From Paenibacillus plantarum (GTDB lineage: Bacteria > Bacillota > Bacilli > Paenibacillales > NBRC-103111), in contig NZ_WHNY01000005.1 in NCBI RefSeq assembly GCF_013141695.1, positions 1-64,000 on the forward strand: DNA of 64,000 nucleotides. Direction: 5' to 3'. The stretch's first letter is position 1. Each line of letters starts with the position of its first letter. A model generated the notes under the pieces. It searched no databases. It saw only the letters and a program-made list of their open reading frames with translations, and was not told where the DNA came from. Of the stretch, positions 36,011-47,967 are shown piece after piece. Position numbers and translations under genes: made by a program.

Positions 36011-36047
36011 CCCAGTAAATTAGATAGTTAATTTACTGGGTTTTTTG
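36011..36047 (+). terminator. Terminator after the YhcH-family gene
   Basis: CCCAGTAAATTA pairs with TAATTTACTGGG, followed by six T. Confidence 0.93.
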
Positions 36048-36080
36048 TGCGATACAACGGAATGAAGCTAATAGCTAAAT

Positions 36081-36120
36081 CATTACGATTACTGCAAAGA
36101 ATGATTACTTAAGGGTTACT
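36081..36120 (+). promoter_or_regulatory. Direct repeats upstream of the second Lpl-type operon
   Basis: GATTACT occurs at 36087-36093 and 36103-36109, followed by GGTTACT at 36114-36120. The last two start 11 bp apart, one helical turn. A TATGAT at 36210-36215 could be a -10. The repeats share GTTACT/ATTACT with the operators of the first locus and may bind the AraC-type regulator encoded at 43405 (inference). Confidence 0.35.
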
Positions 36121-36255
36121 CATCCGCTAAACGCCTGTCATGTAAGGGTTTTCAAGGTCGAGTAAAAGAAGTTAAATGAGTACGATAGCCTGATATTCAT
36201 TTCATAACTTATGATACGAGGGAAGCCAAACACATACCAGTCAGGAGGAAGTCGA

Positions 36256-37215
36256 GTGCCGCAACCCTTGGAAGCACGAATGCAAAGAGCTCGATTAAGC
36301 TCATTTAAACGATCACAGCTAGTGCGGGATCTCTTAAGAGATCGATGGATGTATCTACTTTTGTTTCCCGGGATCTTATATTTTGTCATATTCAAATATG
36401 TTCCGATGCTTGGTCTGGTCATGGCGTTTCAGGACTACAAGCCTTTTACCGGATTTATAAACAGTCCATGGGTTGGCTTTAAACATTTTGAACGATTCTT
36501 TATGGAGCCCCAATTCTGGTCACTATTTCGAAATACTTTGTTGTTAGCCATCTATAATTTAGTCTTCTTTTTTCCGCTTCCGATTCTATTAGCTCTTATG
36601 ATTAATGAAGCGCGAAGAGAGATGTTCAAACGAATCGTCCAAACATTGCTCTATTTGCCACATTTCATTTCGTGGGTAGTTGCTGTAGGTATATTTTATG
36701 TGTTATTTACGACAGAGGGTGGCGTCGTTAATGAATTGCTGGCACAATTCGGGTTTGAGAAAATCCCATTTATGCTAAGTGAAGAATGGTTTAGACCCAT
36801 GATTATTGCGCAATCGATATGGAAAGAGGCTGGTTGGGGGACGATTATCTTCTTAGCTGCTTTGTCTGGGGTCGACTTGCAATTGTATGAGGCTGCTCGG
36901 ATGGATGGGGCTGGTCGCTGGCGTCAACTCTGGCATATTACGATACCTGCGATCCGCAGTACGATTGTAATTCTGTTTATTCTACGATTAGGAAGTTTCC
37001 TGGATACAGGCTTTGAACATATCTTCCTTATGTTGAACTCGATGAACCGTGAAGTGGGCGAAGTGTTCGATACCTATGTGTATATGAAGGGTTTGACACA
37101 GGCGCAATATAGTTATAGTGCTGCAGTTGGATTGTTCAAATCGTTAGTGGGGCTGATACTTGTCCTCGGTGCGAACAAGCTAGCGAAGAAGTTTGGCGAA
37201 GAAGGCGTTTACTAG
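36256..37215 (+). CDS. ABC sugar transporter permease, LplB family (second locus)
   Basis: This 319-residue permease has FKYVPMLGLVMAFQDYKPF and the EAA loop YEAARMDGAGRWRQLWHITI. GTG 36256 is chosen because AGGAGG lies 7 nt upstream; the reading from 36211 would include a charged tail with no ribosome site. It forms a CUT1-type importer with the next two genes. No ATPase gene is present in the locus. Confidence 0.92.
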   Translation: MPQPLEARMQRARLSSFKRSQLVRDLLRDRWMYLLLFPGILYFVIFKYVPMLGLVMAFQDYKPFTGFINSPWVGFKHFERFFMEPQFWSLFRNTLLLAIYNLVFFFPLPILLALMINEARREMFKRIVQTLLYLPHFISWVVAVGIFYVLFTTEGGVVNELLAQFGFEKIPFMLSEEWFRPMIIAQSIWKEAGWGTIIFLAALSGVDLQLYEAARMDGAGRWRQLWHITIPAIRSTIVILFILRLGSFLDTGFEHIFLMLNSMNREVGEVFDTYVYMKGLTQAQYSYSAAVGLFKSLVGLILVLGANKLAKKFGEEGVY

Positions 37216-37231
37216 GAGGTGTAAATATCGA

Positions 37232-38113
37232 ATGCCAACGAATGACAATACATTAAGCAATAGAATATTTGATTGGGTTAACTATGCCTTACTAACTCTT
37301 GTTTCTTTGATTACGATTATACCGTTTGTCTATATTGTTTCGGTATCTTTTGCAGCCCCTTCGGAGGTAGTTAAAGGGGGTTTGCTCTTGATACCTACCA
37401 AATTTACGTTTAGCGCGTATAAATACATTTTTTCAACAGACACCATGATTAGAAGCATCGGAGTATCGATTTATGTAACCGTTTTAGGAACATTGATCAA
37501 TCTCATACTCACTTCGTTTACAGCGTATCCATTAGCTCGGGCCACGTTGCGTGGGCGTAAAACCTTTATGCTATTAATCCTCATTACGATGCTTTTCAGT
37601 GGCGGTATGATTCCCACCTACTTCGTCGTCAAATCGGTTGGTCTAATTAATTCGTATTGGTCTCTTATGATTCCAACAGCCATTAGTGCCTTTAACTTGA
37701 TCGTTCTGAAAAACTTTTTTCAGCAAATTCCAGATGGATTGGAAGATGCTGCGAGAATTGACGGCTGCAACGATATCGGGACTTTATTCAGAATCGTGCT
37801 GCCCTTGTCCATGCCAGCTATGGCGACTTTCGGACTGTTTTACGCGGTGGGACATTGGAATACGTTCTTCCATGCCATCATTTATATCAACGATTCTGAG
37901 AAATGGCCCGTACAGGTTGTGCTTAGGCAAATTGTGCTCATGTCTCAAGATAAAATTGGCGATTCGACCTCACAGTCCGATCCGACGGATTATTTGCCTC
38001 AAACGATTCGGATGGCTTCGATTGTCGTCGCGACAATACCGATAGTTCTCGTCTATCCATTCTTACAGAAGCATTTCGCGAAAGGCGTTTTATTAGGTTC
38101 GGTAAAGGGATAA
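37232..38113 (+). CDS. ABC sugar transporter permease, LplC/YtcP family (second locus)
   Basis: The 293-residue membrane protein has the loop GLEDAARIDGCNDIGTLFRI. ATG 37232 lies 12 nt after AGGAGG that overlaps the preceding stop codon, a slightly long spacing. It pairs with the LplB-type permease just upstream. Confidence 0.92.
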   Translation: MPTNDNTLSNRIFDWVNYALLTLVSLITIIPFVYIVSVSFAAPSEVVKGGLLLIPTKFTFSAYKYIFSTDTMIRSIGVSIYVTVLGTLINLILTSFTAYPLARATLRGRKTFMLLILITMLFSGGMIPTYFVVKSVGLINSYWSLMIPTAISAFNLIVLKNFFQQIPDGLEDAARIDGCNDIGTLFRIVLPLSMPAMATFGLFYAVGHWNTFFHAIIYINDSEKWPVQVVLRQIVLMSQDKIGDSTSQSDPTDYLPQTIRMASIVVATIPIVLVYPFLQKHFAKGVLLGSVKG

Positions 38114-38172
38114 CCTATAAGGGTTCATCTTTGCATATGTACCATATTATTCATAATCATGGAGGGGTAAGA

Positions 38173-39690
38173 ATGATGAAAAAAAGGTATATGGCTTTAC
38201 TTTGCTCCATCGCGTTGACAACAGGTACACTTGCAGGTTGTGGAAATAGCAAAGATCCGAAGACAGAAGAAAAAACGGTGGATAACACACCATTAGAGGT
38301 AACCATTGCTACGCCGCAGGTAGGGGAAGCGCCTAAAAAGGGCAGCGATATCGAGCTGGCGATAGAGAAATATACGAATGCCAAAATTGATATTCAATGG
38401 ATTCCAGATGCTGCTTTTGAAGACAAAAAGAACATCATGATTGCTTCTAGCGAAATGCCGAAGGCTTTTAAAGTGAAAGCTAACGCTTCGACCCTAAATG
38501 CCATCCAGTCCGGTTTGTTCTGGGAAATTGGCCCCTTATTGAAGGATTACAAAAATTTATCGGAGCTTAGTCCGATGTATTACGACAACATTAAAGTAGA
38601 TGGCAAGCTGTATGGGCTGCCGTTATACCGAGACATTGGACGTGCAGGCATCATTTATCGTAAAGACTGGTTTAGTGGGCTCGGCTTAAAGCCTCCGGTT
38701 ACACTAGACGATTGGTACAACATGGCGAAAACAGTGGCAGAAAAAGATCCTGATAAGAATGGTCAAGCGGATACGTACGGCTTCTTCTTGGATAAAAACT
38801 ATAACGATCCAGTGCTTAGCAGCAGCTTTTTAACTCGTCTATCGGTTCCGAATGGAGCACCTAATAAATGGGGGGTTGAAAATGGTAAAGTCGTAGCTGA
38901 ATTTATGACGAAGCCATACATGGACTCCTTGAAGTTATTGAAACGTTTGTATACTGAGAAATTAATTAATCAGGATTTCTCCATCGTGCAAACGGCAGAT
39001 TCCGATAACAAATGGAATGCGGGTAAAGTCGGTATCCGTGTTAACACGGTAGCAACAGCTGCAGCACTTTCTTTTGATAATGTTTCGAAATCAACGCCAA
39101 GCGCAGTTGTGGATGTCGTGCCCTTTGAAGGGCCATCAGGACTTAAAGTTCCGGCTGAGTCTGGAAACAACGGTTTCTTCCTATTCCCTAAATCAAGCGT
39201 GAAGACGGAAGCGGAATTGAAGCGCCTATTAGGCTTCTTCGATAAGCTGCTAGATGCTGAAATGTCAACGCTGCTGACAAGAGGGGTTGAAGGCAAACAC
39301 TTTACCAAAACAGAGGATGGCAAGGGTCAAATTAAAGATTTGACACTGTTCAACCTTGAGGTTAAACCGTACCGTGATAGCTTGCCGTCATTTGAAACAG
39401 CTGGAAAAGGACTTCCGTTAAAGCAAAACGAGCTGCAAGCAAAAGGTTCGAAGATCGCTCAGGATAATCTGAAAAGCGTCGTTCCGAATGTGGCCCAGAC
39501 ATTTAATTCGAAGACGTATGCTGAAAAAGGCGTTGAGCTCGATAACATGATTCGTGATGCCCAAACCAAATACATTATGGGTAAAATCGACGATGCTGGC
39601 TGGCAGGCTGAACTCGATAAATGGATGAAAGCAGGCGGCGAGAAGGTTATTGCTGAGTACACGGCAGAATACGCGAAGCAGAAAAAATAG
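38173..39690 (+). CDS. Extracellular sugar-binding lipoprotein, LplA family (second locus)
   Basis: This 505-residue lipoprotein has lipobox TLAGC near residue 22 and a charged linker, then a family 1-type solute-binding fold. ATG 38173 or 38176 follows GGAGGGG. Genes downstream process acid sugars and unsaturated uronides, so its ligand is probably a pectin- or glucuronan-derived oligosaccharide (inference). Confidence 0.92.
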   Translation: MMKKRYMALLCSIALTTGTLAGCGNSKDPKTEEKTVDNTPLEVTIATPQVGEAPKKGSDIELAIEKYTNAKIDIQWIPDAAFEDKKNIMIASSEMPKAFKVKANASTLNAIQSGLFWEIGPLLKDYKNLSELSPMYYDNIKVDGKLYGLPLYRDIGRAGIIYRKDWFSGLGLKPPVTLDDWYNMAKTVAEKDPDKNGQADTYGFFLDKNYNDPVLSSSFLTRLSVPNGAPNKWGVENGKVVAEFMTKPYMDSLKLLKRLYTEKLINQDFSIVQTADSDNKWNAGKVGIRVNTVATAAALSFDNVSKSTPSAVVDVVPFEGPSGLKVPAESGNNGFFLFPKSSVKTEAELKRLLGFFDKLLDAEMSTLLTRGVEGKHFTKTEDGKGQIKDLTLFNLEVKPYRDSLPSFETAGKGLPLKQNELQAKGSKIAQDNLKSVVPNVAQTFNSKTYAEKGVELDNMIRDAQTKYIMGKIDDAGWQAELDKWMKAGGEKVIAEYTAEYAKQKK

Positions 39691-39731
39691 AGTGATTCAT
39701 AAATATAGAGTCTGAGAGACGGAGTGAGTAC

Positions 39732-41198
39732 ATGCTTACAAATGTAGATGTCATCGAAAAAACCGCTTATATCAATGGCTGCTGGGTAGAACCCGGCAGC
39801 CGCCCTTCTAAGGATCATTACAGTCCGCTAAATACGGAGTTGTTAGTAGGACGAAGCCTCCAATTGAGCAAGGAAGACGTTGACTTAGCCGTTGTTAGTG
39901 CTAAGCGAGCGCTTCCAACTTGGTCTAGCTTGTCAGGTACACAAAGAGCTGCCTATTTGTTTAAGGCCGCACAGAAGATTGAGGATCATCTCGAGGAATT
40001 GGCACAACTTCTTACAGCTGAGATGGGGAAACCGATCGGCGAGGCAAGAGGTGAAGTCAATCGCGCTGTCGTACTGTTCCGGTATTACGCAGGTGAGGGA
40101 CTACGCAGCATTGGTGAAGTATTGCCGTCCACAGACGGAGTATCCCACTTATACACGACGCGTGTACCGCTTGGCGTCGTAGGTCTGATCACACCTTGGA
40201 ATTTTCCTGTTGCCATTCCCGTATGGAAGATGGCACCAGCCTTAATATTCGGAAACACCGTTGTATGGAAGCCTGCAGAACATTCTACCATTACGGCATC
40301 TAAGCTCATGCAGCTCTTGGAAGAGAGCGGCTTCCCGCAAGGCGTAATCCAGCTTGTTAGCGGCTCAGGCTCCGTTGTCGGACAACGAATTCTAGATCAT
40401 CCTGATGTGACGGGAATCTCATTCACGGGCTCAGATGCTGTCGGCAAGCAAGTTTCGCAAGCCGCATCGTCCCGTCATGCGAAATATCAATTGGAGATGG
40501 GCGGGAAGAACGCGACCATTGTGCTTGCGGACGCCGATCTGGAGAAAGCGGCTGATGTCATCATTAGCGCTGCCATGCGATCTGCTGGCCAGAAGTGTAC
40601 GGCAACTAGCCGTGTTATCGTCGAGAAGTCTGTAAAGGAACAATTGACCTCCTTATTGATCGAACGCGCGAACCAGATTAAACTGTCTAATCCGCAGGAA
40701 AATGACTGTTATCTTGGACCCGTTGTGTCCAAACGTCAATACGATTCGATTCTTGAATTTATCCAAATCGGTATTCAAGAAGGAGCCCAAGTCCTTGCTG
40801 GAGGGAAAGCGAAGATGGATGGCGAGTTTGCCAAAGGCTACTATATTGAGCCTACGATTCTGGATCATGTCGACCCGCAATCCACGCTCGCACAAGAGGA
40901 GATTTTCGGTCCTGTTTTAGTGATTAATGAGGTTGATCATATTGATCAAGCAATCGATATGGCAAATAGTGTTCGTTACGGATTGGCTGCTGCCATTTTC
41001 ACACAAAATCAAAAGCATGTTCATCACTTTGTGAATCGTATTGAGGCAGGCCTGATTAAGGTGAACGGTGAAACCGCTGGTGTGGAACCGCAGGCTCCTT
41101 TCGGTGGGATGAAGCTATCCAGCTCCTATTCTCGTGAACAGGGACGCGCAGCAATCGAATTTTTCACACAGGTCAAAACCGTCGTGATTACACCATAG
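39732..41198 (+). CDS. NAD(P)-dependent aldehyde dehydrogenase, 2-oxoglutarate semialdehyde dehydrogenase-like
   Basis: The 488-residue enzyme has the ALDH set: TPWNFPVAIPVWK (Asn and cofactor pocket), FTGSDAVGKQ, catalytic Glu near 255 (LEMGGKN) and nucleophile Cys near 289 (GQKCTATSR). The gene next to it is a DHDPS-family dehydratase of the type that makes 2-oxoglutarate semialdehyde from 2-keto-3-deoxy sugar acids. Oxidation of that semialdehyde to 2-oxoglutarate is therefore its best-supported role. It is 42 bp after the transporter binding protein. Confidence 0.87.
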   Translation: MLTNVDVIEKTAYINGCWVEPGSRPSKDHYSPLNTELLVGRSLQLSKEDVDLAVVSAKRALPTWSSLSGTQRAAYLFKAAQKIEDHLEELAQLLTAEMGKPIGEARGEVNRAVVLFRYYAGEGLRSIGEVLPSTDGVSHLYTTRVPLGVVGLITPWNFPVAIPVWKMAPALIFGNTVVWKPAEHSTITASKLMQLLEESGFPQGVIQLVSGSGSVVGQRILDHPDVTGISFTGSDAVGKQVSQAASSRHAKYQLEMGGKNATIVLADADLEKAADVIISAAMRSAGQKCTATSRVIVEKSVKEQLTSLLIERANQIKLSNPQENDCYLGPVVSKRQYDSILEFIQIGIQEGAQVLAGGKAKMDGEFAKGYYIEPTILDHVDPQSTLAQEEIFGPVLVINEVDHIDQAIDMANSVRYGLAAAIFTQNQKHVHHFVNRIEAGLIKVNGETAGVEPQAPFGGMKLSSSYSREQGRAAIEFFTQVKTVVITP

Positions 41199-41231
41199 TC
41201 GTGGGAACGAAACGAAAGGAAGAGAACTCAG

Positions 41232-43309
<2,078 letters not shown>

Positions 43310-43318
43310 TCATGCAAG

Positions 43319-43355
43319 CAGCCGTCCGCACAGTAACACCGGACGGCTGGTTTTG
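43319..43355 (+). terminator. Terminator after the enolase-superfamily gene
   Basis: AGCCGTCC pairs with GGACGGCT, followed by GGTTTTGG. Confidence 0.8.
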
Positions 43356-43404
43356 GTATAATAAGGGTCATTGAAACGAAAGTAAACAGAAGTGAGGAAT
43401 AACA

Positions 43405-45618
43405 TTGCCCACCTATTTATATCGCATGATCCTATTCGCTATGTTGCTGGTTGCCATTCCAGTCACGACAATCGGAATGATTTCTTATCATATTTCCTCC
43501 CAGGATATAGAGAAAAAGGTTAAAGAAAGCAATTCCCAAATTTTGCTGCAGAACCAGATGAGAATTGAGCAAGTATTGAAAAATGTAGAAATGGGTGCCG
43601 TGCAATATTTAAATTCACCGCTTGTAACAGACAACCTCTACAATGCGTTGACACAGGATGATTTCCAAACGATTACAAGCCTTGCCAAGGGTTTATATAA
43701 TTTGCACTCTTTATCGGGCGTAGCTGACACCCACCTCATTAACCTGGAAAAGGACTGGATGATCAGCAATTTAGGCTTCACCCGTACGGCGGATTATTCC
43801 GATAAAAAGCTTTTTCAAGATTACGCAAAGAATCCCAAAAATTTATTCTGGTTAGCTGACGAATATGGGATTCGTATGATTGTAAAGCTCCCAATGATTG
43901 CTCCGTCGGCAGCTCCGAAGGCATTACTGATCATAGAAATGTCGAAGACGGAACTGGAAAAAGGGTTAGCCCAAACGAAGCAGTTGGGAGACATCTATGT
44001 ACTGAACCGCGAGCACATCCCATTCTTAAGTAACGCGGGAGCAGATTACATTTCTGATTCGATTTTGCAGCCTTTGAAAACAGTGACAGATACTAATGGC
44101 TATTATGAAGGCAAAAAAACGGCTGTGAATTACAGAGTATCATCCAATAGTTGGATCTATGCTTCTGTTGTTTCCATTGATCAAGTGACGATGGAATCGA
44201 AGAAGATTGCTCTCGTTACAATTAATGTCTGCTTGATCGTCTTCCTTGTGATTGCATCTGCCGCATTCTACGTGAGCAGACGGATGTATTCTCCGATCCG
44301 ACGTTTATTTCAGACGATGGAGCAATACGGCGGCGAAACGACTGAGTCTCGCAGGAAAGATGAATTTGCTTATATCGAGGATAGATTTAATGCGTTATTC
44401 CGGACACGGAAGCAGTTTCAGCAGCAGCTTCAAGGTCAAACAGGACAGATGAAAGAGTTCTTCCTGTTGAAACTGTTCATGGGTCAGGTGACGGAGAGCG
44501 AATTTGCATTCAAGTGTGAAACCTACGGCTTTGCGGAAAAAGGAAAGCCCATGGGTGTGATTGCGCTGCAGATCGATTCCCTTCAGGATACGAGATACAT
44601 GGAAAGCGATAAGGAATTGCTGTTATTTGCTATCCATAACATCGTCAGTGAGCTTTTGCCAGCTAATCGTTTACTTGGGTCGTTATTGCTGGATCAGTCT
44701 CAGGTATCCCTGCTAACTGGGGATGTCGAAGATCTGCAGGAACTGCAAGTGAGTTTTCACCAGGCGGCCGAGGAAATTAAAGATAAGGTTCACGAGCTGC
44801 TTCAGCTGAAAGTCAGCATCGGTATTAGTCGTGTATTTTCCCGATACACGGATGCCATGAATGCGCATGCAGAGGCTTTGGAAGCGCTGAAGCGAAGGAT
44901 TCGTCTGGGAAGTGATATCATCATTCATTATGATGATATTGAAACGGTTCATGAGAACAGCAAACATCTGGCAGCATCGCTGAATTATTTGGAAGATTAT
45001 TTCGTAAACGCATTAAAATCAGGTGATTCCACATCTACGTTTGAACATTTTGATAAATACGTTGCGTTGATCATGGAAAGAGAGATCCGGTTTAACGATT
45101 TTCAATTCGTAATGATTGAACTGATTACTGAGATTCATGGCCTAGTCCAGCAACAAGGCGGTAAATTGGAAGGCTTAATTGATACGAAATCCGTGCTCCA
45201 TTCTTTTATGAAGTTGAACACGGTACAAGATATTACATCTTGGTTTAAGACGGATTTGCTTCCGCCTGCACTCGCTTTCTTCAAAGGACGGGCAGATTCG
45301 CAATATATCAACCTCGCGCATCAAATGCTTACAATGATTCATGAAGGATTCGAGCAGGATATTACACTTGAATCGTGTGCCGCGCAGCTCAAATATCATC
45401 CTGTTTATGTCAGTCGTGTTTTTAAGAAAGAGATGGGTGTTACTTTTATTGATTATTTAACCAACTATCGGGTTAACATGGCGAAGAAATGGTTGAAAGA
45501 GACAGATATGAAGATTTCGGAAATTGCGGAGCGGCTTAATTATGCCAATTCTACAGGTTTTATCCGGACTTTTCGAAAGCTGACAGGCATGACACCTGGA
45601 CAATATCGGGACACCTAA
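43405..45618 (+). CDS. Membrane-bound AraC-type sensor-regulator
   Basis: This 737-residue protein has a TM at about 7-29, an extracellular sensor region to about 270 and a second TM (VTINVCLIVFLVIASAAFYV). A long cytoplasmic linker follows, then a C-terminal AraC double helix-turn-helix (ITLESCAAQLKYHPVYVSRV and ISEIAERLNYANSTGFIRTF). It joins sensing and DNA binding in one chain, unlike the YesMN pair of the first locus. The TTG start has GTGAGG upstream. It lies between the acid-sugar genes and GH105, so it probably activates the second locus. Confidence 0.88.
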   Translation: MPTYLYRMILFAMLLVAIPVTTIGMISYHISSQDIEKKVKESNSQILLQNQMRIEQVLKNVEMGAVQYLNSPLVTDNLYNALTQDDFQTITSLAKGLYNLHSLSGVADTHLINLEKDWMISNLGFTRTADYSDKKLFQDYAKNPKNLFWLADEYGIRMIVKLPMIAPSAAPKALLIIEMSKTELEKGLAQTKQLGDIYVLNREHIPFLSNAGADYISDSILQPLKTVTDTNGYYEGKKTAVNYRVSSNSWIYASVVSIDQVTMESKKIALVTINVCLIVFLVIASAAFYVSRRMYSPIRRLFQTMEQYGGETTESRRKDEFAYIEDRFNALFRTRKQFQQQLQGQTGQMKEFFLLKLFMGQVTESEFAFKCETYGFAEKGKPMGVIALQIDSLQDTRYMESDKELLLFAIHNIVSELLPANRLLGSLLLDQSQVSLLTGDVEDLQELQVSFHQAAEEIKDKVHELLQLKVSIGISRVFSRYTDAMNAHAEALEALKRRIRLGSDIIIHYDDIETVHENSKHLAASLNYLEDYFVNALKSGDSTSTFEHFDKYVALIMEREIRFNDFQFVMIELITEIHGLVQQQGGKLEGLIDTKSVLHSFMKLNTVQDITSWFKTDLLPPALAFFKGRADSQYINLAHQMLTMIHEGFEQDITLESCAAQLKYHPVYVSRVFKKEMGVTFIDYLTNYRVNMAKKWLKETDMKISEIAERLNYANSTGFIRTFRKLTGMTPGQYRDT

Positions 45619-45651
45619 GTTAACCATGTTAACCATTCGGGAGAGGATCAT

Positions 45652-46758
45652 ATGACATATCAATTGCTGGATCAACTAAGAGATCACTATATGGAAAGCG
45701 AAGGAACATGGTTTTCTTTGCGATGGCACTATATTGAGAACTGTATTCTCAAATCGTATATGGACAGCTATAAGCAATCGGGTAAAGAAGACTATTACCA
45801 GTTCGTCAAAAGCTTCATCGACCGTCTATATGATGAGAATGGCAGAATCCCAGCCATTGATGTGCGTTATTATAGTATTGATCAAATCAGACCAGCGACT
45901 ATTCTTTTTGACTTATACCAAAGAGTGAACGATCCCAAATATAAGCATGTGCTTGATTTGATGTATGAGCAATTGAAAACCTATCCAAGAACAGCGTCAG
46001 GAAGCTTTTGGCATAAAGAAAATTATCCAAGCCAAATTTGGCTGGATGGACTTTACATGGGACAACCATTTTTGGTTCGTTACATCAAGGAGTTCGAGGA
46101 AAAGAAGGACTATTCCGATACCATACATCAATTTTTAAACGTCAAAAAGTTTATTTTTAATGAAGAGAATCGCCTGTACTACCATGCTTACGACGAGAGT
46201 AGAGAGATGTTTTGGTGTGACAAAACGAAGGGCATGTCTCCGAATGTCTGGGGGCGTGCTGTGGGCTGGTTGGTGATGGCCTTGGTGGACGTGCTTGAAC
46301 TTCTAGAGGATGAACAGGTGGACAGTGAGCCTCTGAAAATGATGTTGCAGGAAACACTAGACGGTATGTTACCTTACCAGCATAGCGGGGGGATGTGGTA
46401 TCAGATCGTTGATATGGGGGACCGACCTGGGAATTACTTGGAATCTAGCGGAACCTTGATGCTGGCTTATGCGATGTTAAAAGGTTCGCGCCTTGGCTAT
46501 CTTGCTAGTGAATACACTGTGCGCGGGAAGTCTGCCTTTGACTGTACTGTCCGGCAATATCTCCGTGAGGAGAATGGAGAAGTGCTGCTTGGTGGCATCT
46601 GTCGAAGTGCAGGACTTGGCACAAACCCTGATACGGGCAAGGTTCGTGATGGAACCTTTAAGTACTATACCGAGAATGAAATCATCGTGAGCAATAATGG
46701 ACATGGCGTAGCACCGCTGATTATGGCGTATACCGAGGTTAAGCTTTCAGAGCTTTAA
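45652..46758 (+). CDS. Glycoside hydrolase family 105 (unsaturated rhamnogalacturonyl hydrolase type)
   Basis: This 368-residue helical-barrel enzyme matches YteR/YesR-type GH105. The catalytic Asp is in IWLDGLYMGQPFLVRY (about 132). The conserved GRAVGWLVMALVD and LESSGTLMLAYAM follow. Such enzymes hydrate the double bond of unsaturated galacturonyl or glucuronyl residues left by lyases and release them from rhamnose. There is no signal peptide, so it acts on imported disaccharides. GGGAGAGG precedes the ATG. Its product would be a 5-keto-4-deoxyuronate-type sugar. Confidence 0.92.
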   Translation: MTYQLLDQLRDHYMESEGTWFSLRWHYIENCILKSYMDSYKQSGKEDYYQFVKSFIDRLYDENGRIPAIDVRYYSIDQIRPATILFDLYQRVNDPKYKHVLDLMYEQLKTYPRTASGSFWHKENYPSQIWLDGLYMGQPFLVRYIKEFEEKKDYSDTIHQFLNVKKFIFNEENRLYYHAYDESREMFWCDKTKGMSPNVWGRAVGWLVMALVDVLELLEDEQVDSEPLKMMLQETLDGMLPYQHSGGMWYQIVDMGDRPGNYLESSGTLMLAYAMLKGSRLGYLASEYTVRGKSAFDCTVRQYLREENGEVLLGGICRSAGLGTNPDTGKVRDGTFKYYTENEIIVSNNGHGVAPLIMAYTEVKLSEL

Positions 46759-46779
46759 GTCATGTTAGGAGAGAAGCCA

Positions 46780-47751
46780 ATGCTGAATAAATTAAATAAG
46801 AGCCTGGAGAAATGGCTTCCGCTGATTACTCCTACGAGTGTTATTCTAGGAATTATTTTGACAGTATGGTTAAAGTCCTTTACTTACTTAGTACCATGGA
46901 TCTTCGGCTTTATGACATTTACAGGCAGTTTAAGTATGAACTTTAAAGATTTAAAAAGAGTCTTAATTCAGCCGTTCCCGATTTTCGTCTCGCTGCTTGC
47001 TCTGCATGTGTTGATGCCTGCTATTGCATGGATTATCGGCAATGTGTTTTTTCATGATGATGTTTATCTGAGAACTGGACTAATTCTAATGGTCGTCATT
47101 CCTACTGGTGTCGTCAGTTTCATGTGGGTTTCCATCTTTAAGGGGAATATTGCGCTAACGTTGTCGGTTATTTTGATTGATACACTATTATCGCCGTTTC
47201 TCGTGCCTTTTACGATGGATGCGTTTCTCGGCGTACAAGTGCAGATGGATGTGTTTGGTATGATGAAAGGCCTTTTCTTTATGATCGTCCTTCCGTCCTT
47301 ATTGGGTATGCTGCTAAATCAACTTTCGCAAGGAAAGGTGAAGGAGAAATGGGGGCGTCCCTTATCTCCTTTCTCCAAAATAGGGTTGGCTTTCACCATT
47401 GCGATTAACAGCGCTGTGGTGGCACCTTACTTCACAAAAATTGACAGTAAATTAGTCCTGACAGCTTGTGCAATTGTCGTCATGGCTTCATCTGGCTATC
47501 TGATTGGTTGGCTGATCGCCAGGTGGCTAAAGTGGGACCGCGATATCATGGTTACCATGGTGTTTAATACCGGGATGAGAAATAATAGCGCTGGTGCCGT
47601 GCTGGCCATTTCGTTTTTTCCGCCACCTGTCGCAATGCCTGTTATTATGTGTATGCTTTTTCAACAACTGCTCGCTTCTTTGTTCGGGCAATTATTATGC
47701 AAAGCCCCCGATTCGATAAAACGGAAGCCTGTCTCACAAAAAGCGATATAA
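46780..47751 (+). CDS. Bile acid:sodium symporter (BASS) family transporter
   Basis: This 323-residue protein has about nine or ten TM segments and BASS-type features (GFMTFTGSLSMNFKDL, VIPTGVVSFMWV, VFNTGMRNNSAGAVLAISFF). Bacterial relatives move organic or keto acids with sodium. ATG 46780 has AGGAGAG 6 nt upstream. It is 21 bp after GH105 and closes the second saccharide locus, perhaps importing or exporting an acid intermediate. Confidence 0.85.
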   Translation: MLNKLNKSLEKWLPLITPTSVILGIILTVWLKSFTYLVPWIFGFMTFTGSLSMNFKDLKRVLIQPFPIFVSLLALHVLMPAIAWIIGNVFFHDDVYLRTGLILMVVIPTGVVSFMWVSIFKGNIALTLSVILIDTLLSPFLVPFTMDAFLGVQVQMDVFGMMKGLFFMIVLPSLLGMLLNQLSQGKVKEKWGRPLSPFSKIGLAFTIAINSAVVAPYFTKIDSKLVLTACAIVVMASSGYLIGWLIARWLKWDRDIMVTMVFNTGMRNNSAGAVLAISFFPPPVAMPVIMCMLFQQLLASLFGQLLCKAPDSIKRKPVSQKAI

Positions 47752-47860
47752 GGGGAAGCCAGGTGTTCACATTAATGAATGCGTTTTACACACCGTACAG
47801 CGTTGGGAAGGCTTCCGGTAATTTGCCGGATTGATGCTATAGGAACTGAATCGGTCGATC

Positions 47861-47897
47861 TAACCTGCACATTTTGTGTAGGTTTTTTGTATTTTTA
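47861..47897 (+). terminator. Terminator after the BASS transporter gene
   Basis: AACCTGCACA pairs with TGTGTAGGTT around TTT, followed by TTTTGTATTTTT. Confidence 0.85.
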
Positions 47898-47967
47898 AAG
47901 CAATCTGAACATTACTAGCATGAGCCCAGTCCTTTTATTTTATAAACACAAAGAAGGAGATGTACAA

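Noticed and set aside
47775-47834. Short frame MNAFYTPYSVGKASGNLPD after the BASS gene
   Set aside because: No ribosome site, 19 codons, and followed by an ordinary terminator region.
47885-47967. Possible ECF-type promoter (TGAACATTAC) before the RND gene
   Set aside because: No matching -10 (CGT type) at the right distance, so autoregulation by the operon's sigma factor is not supported.
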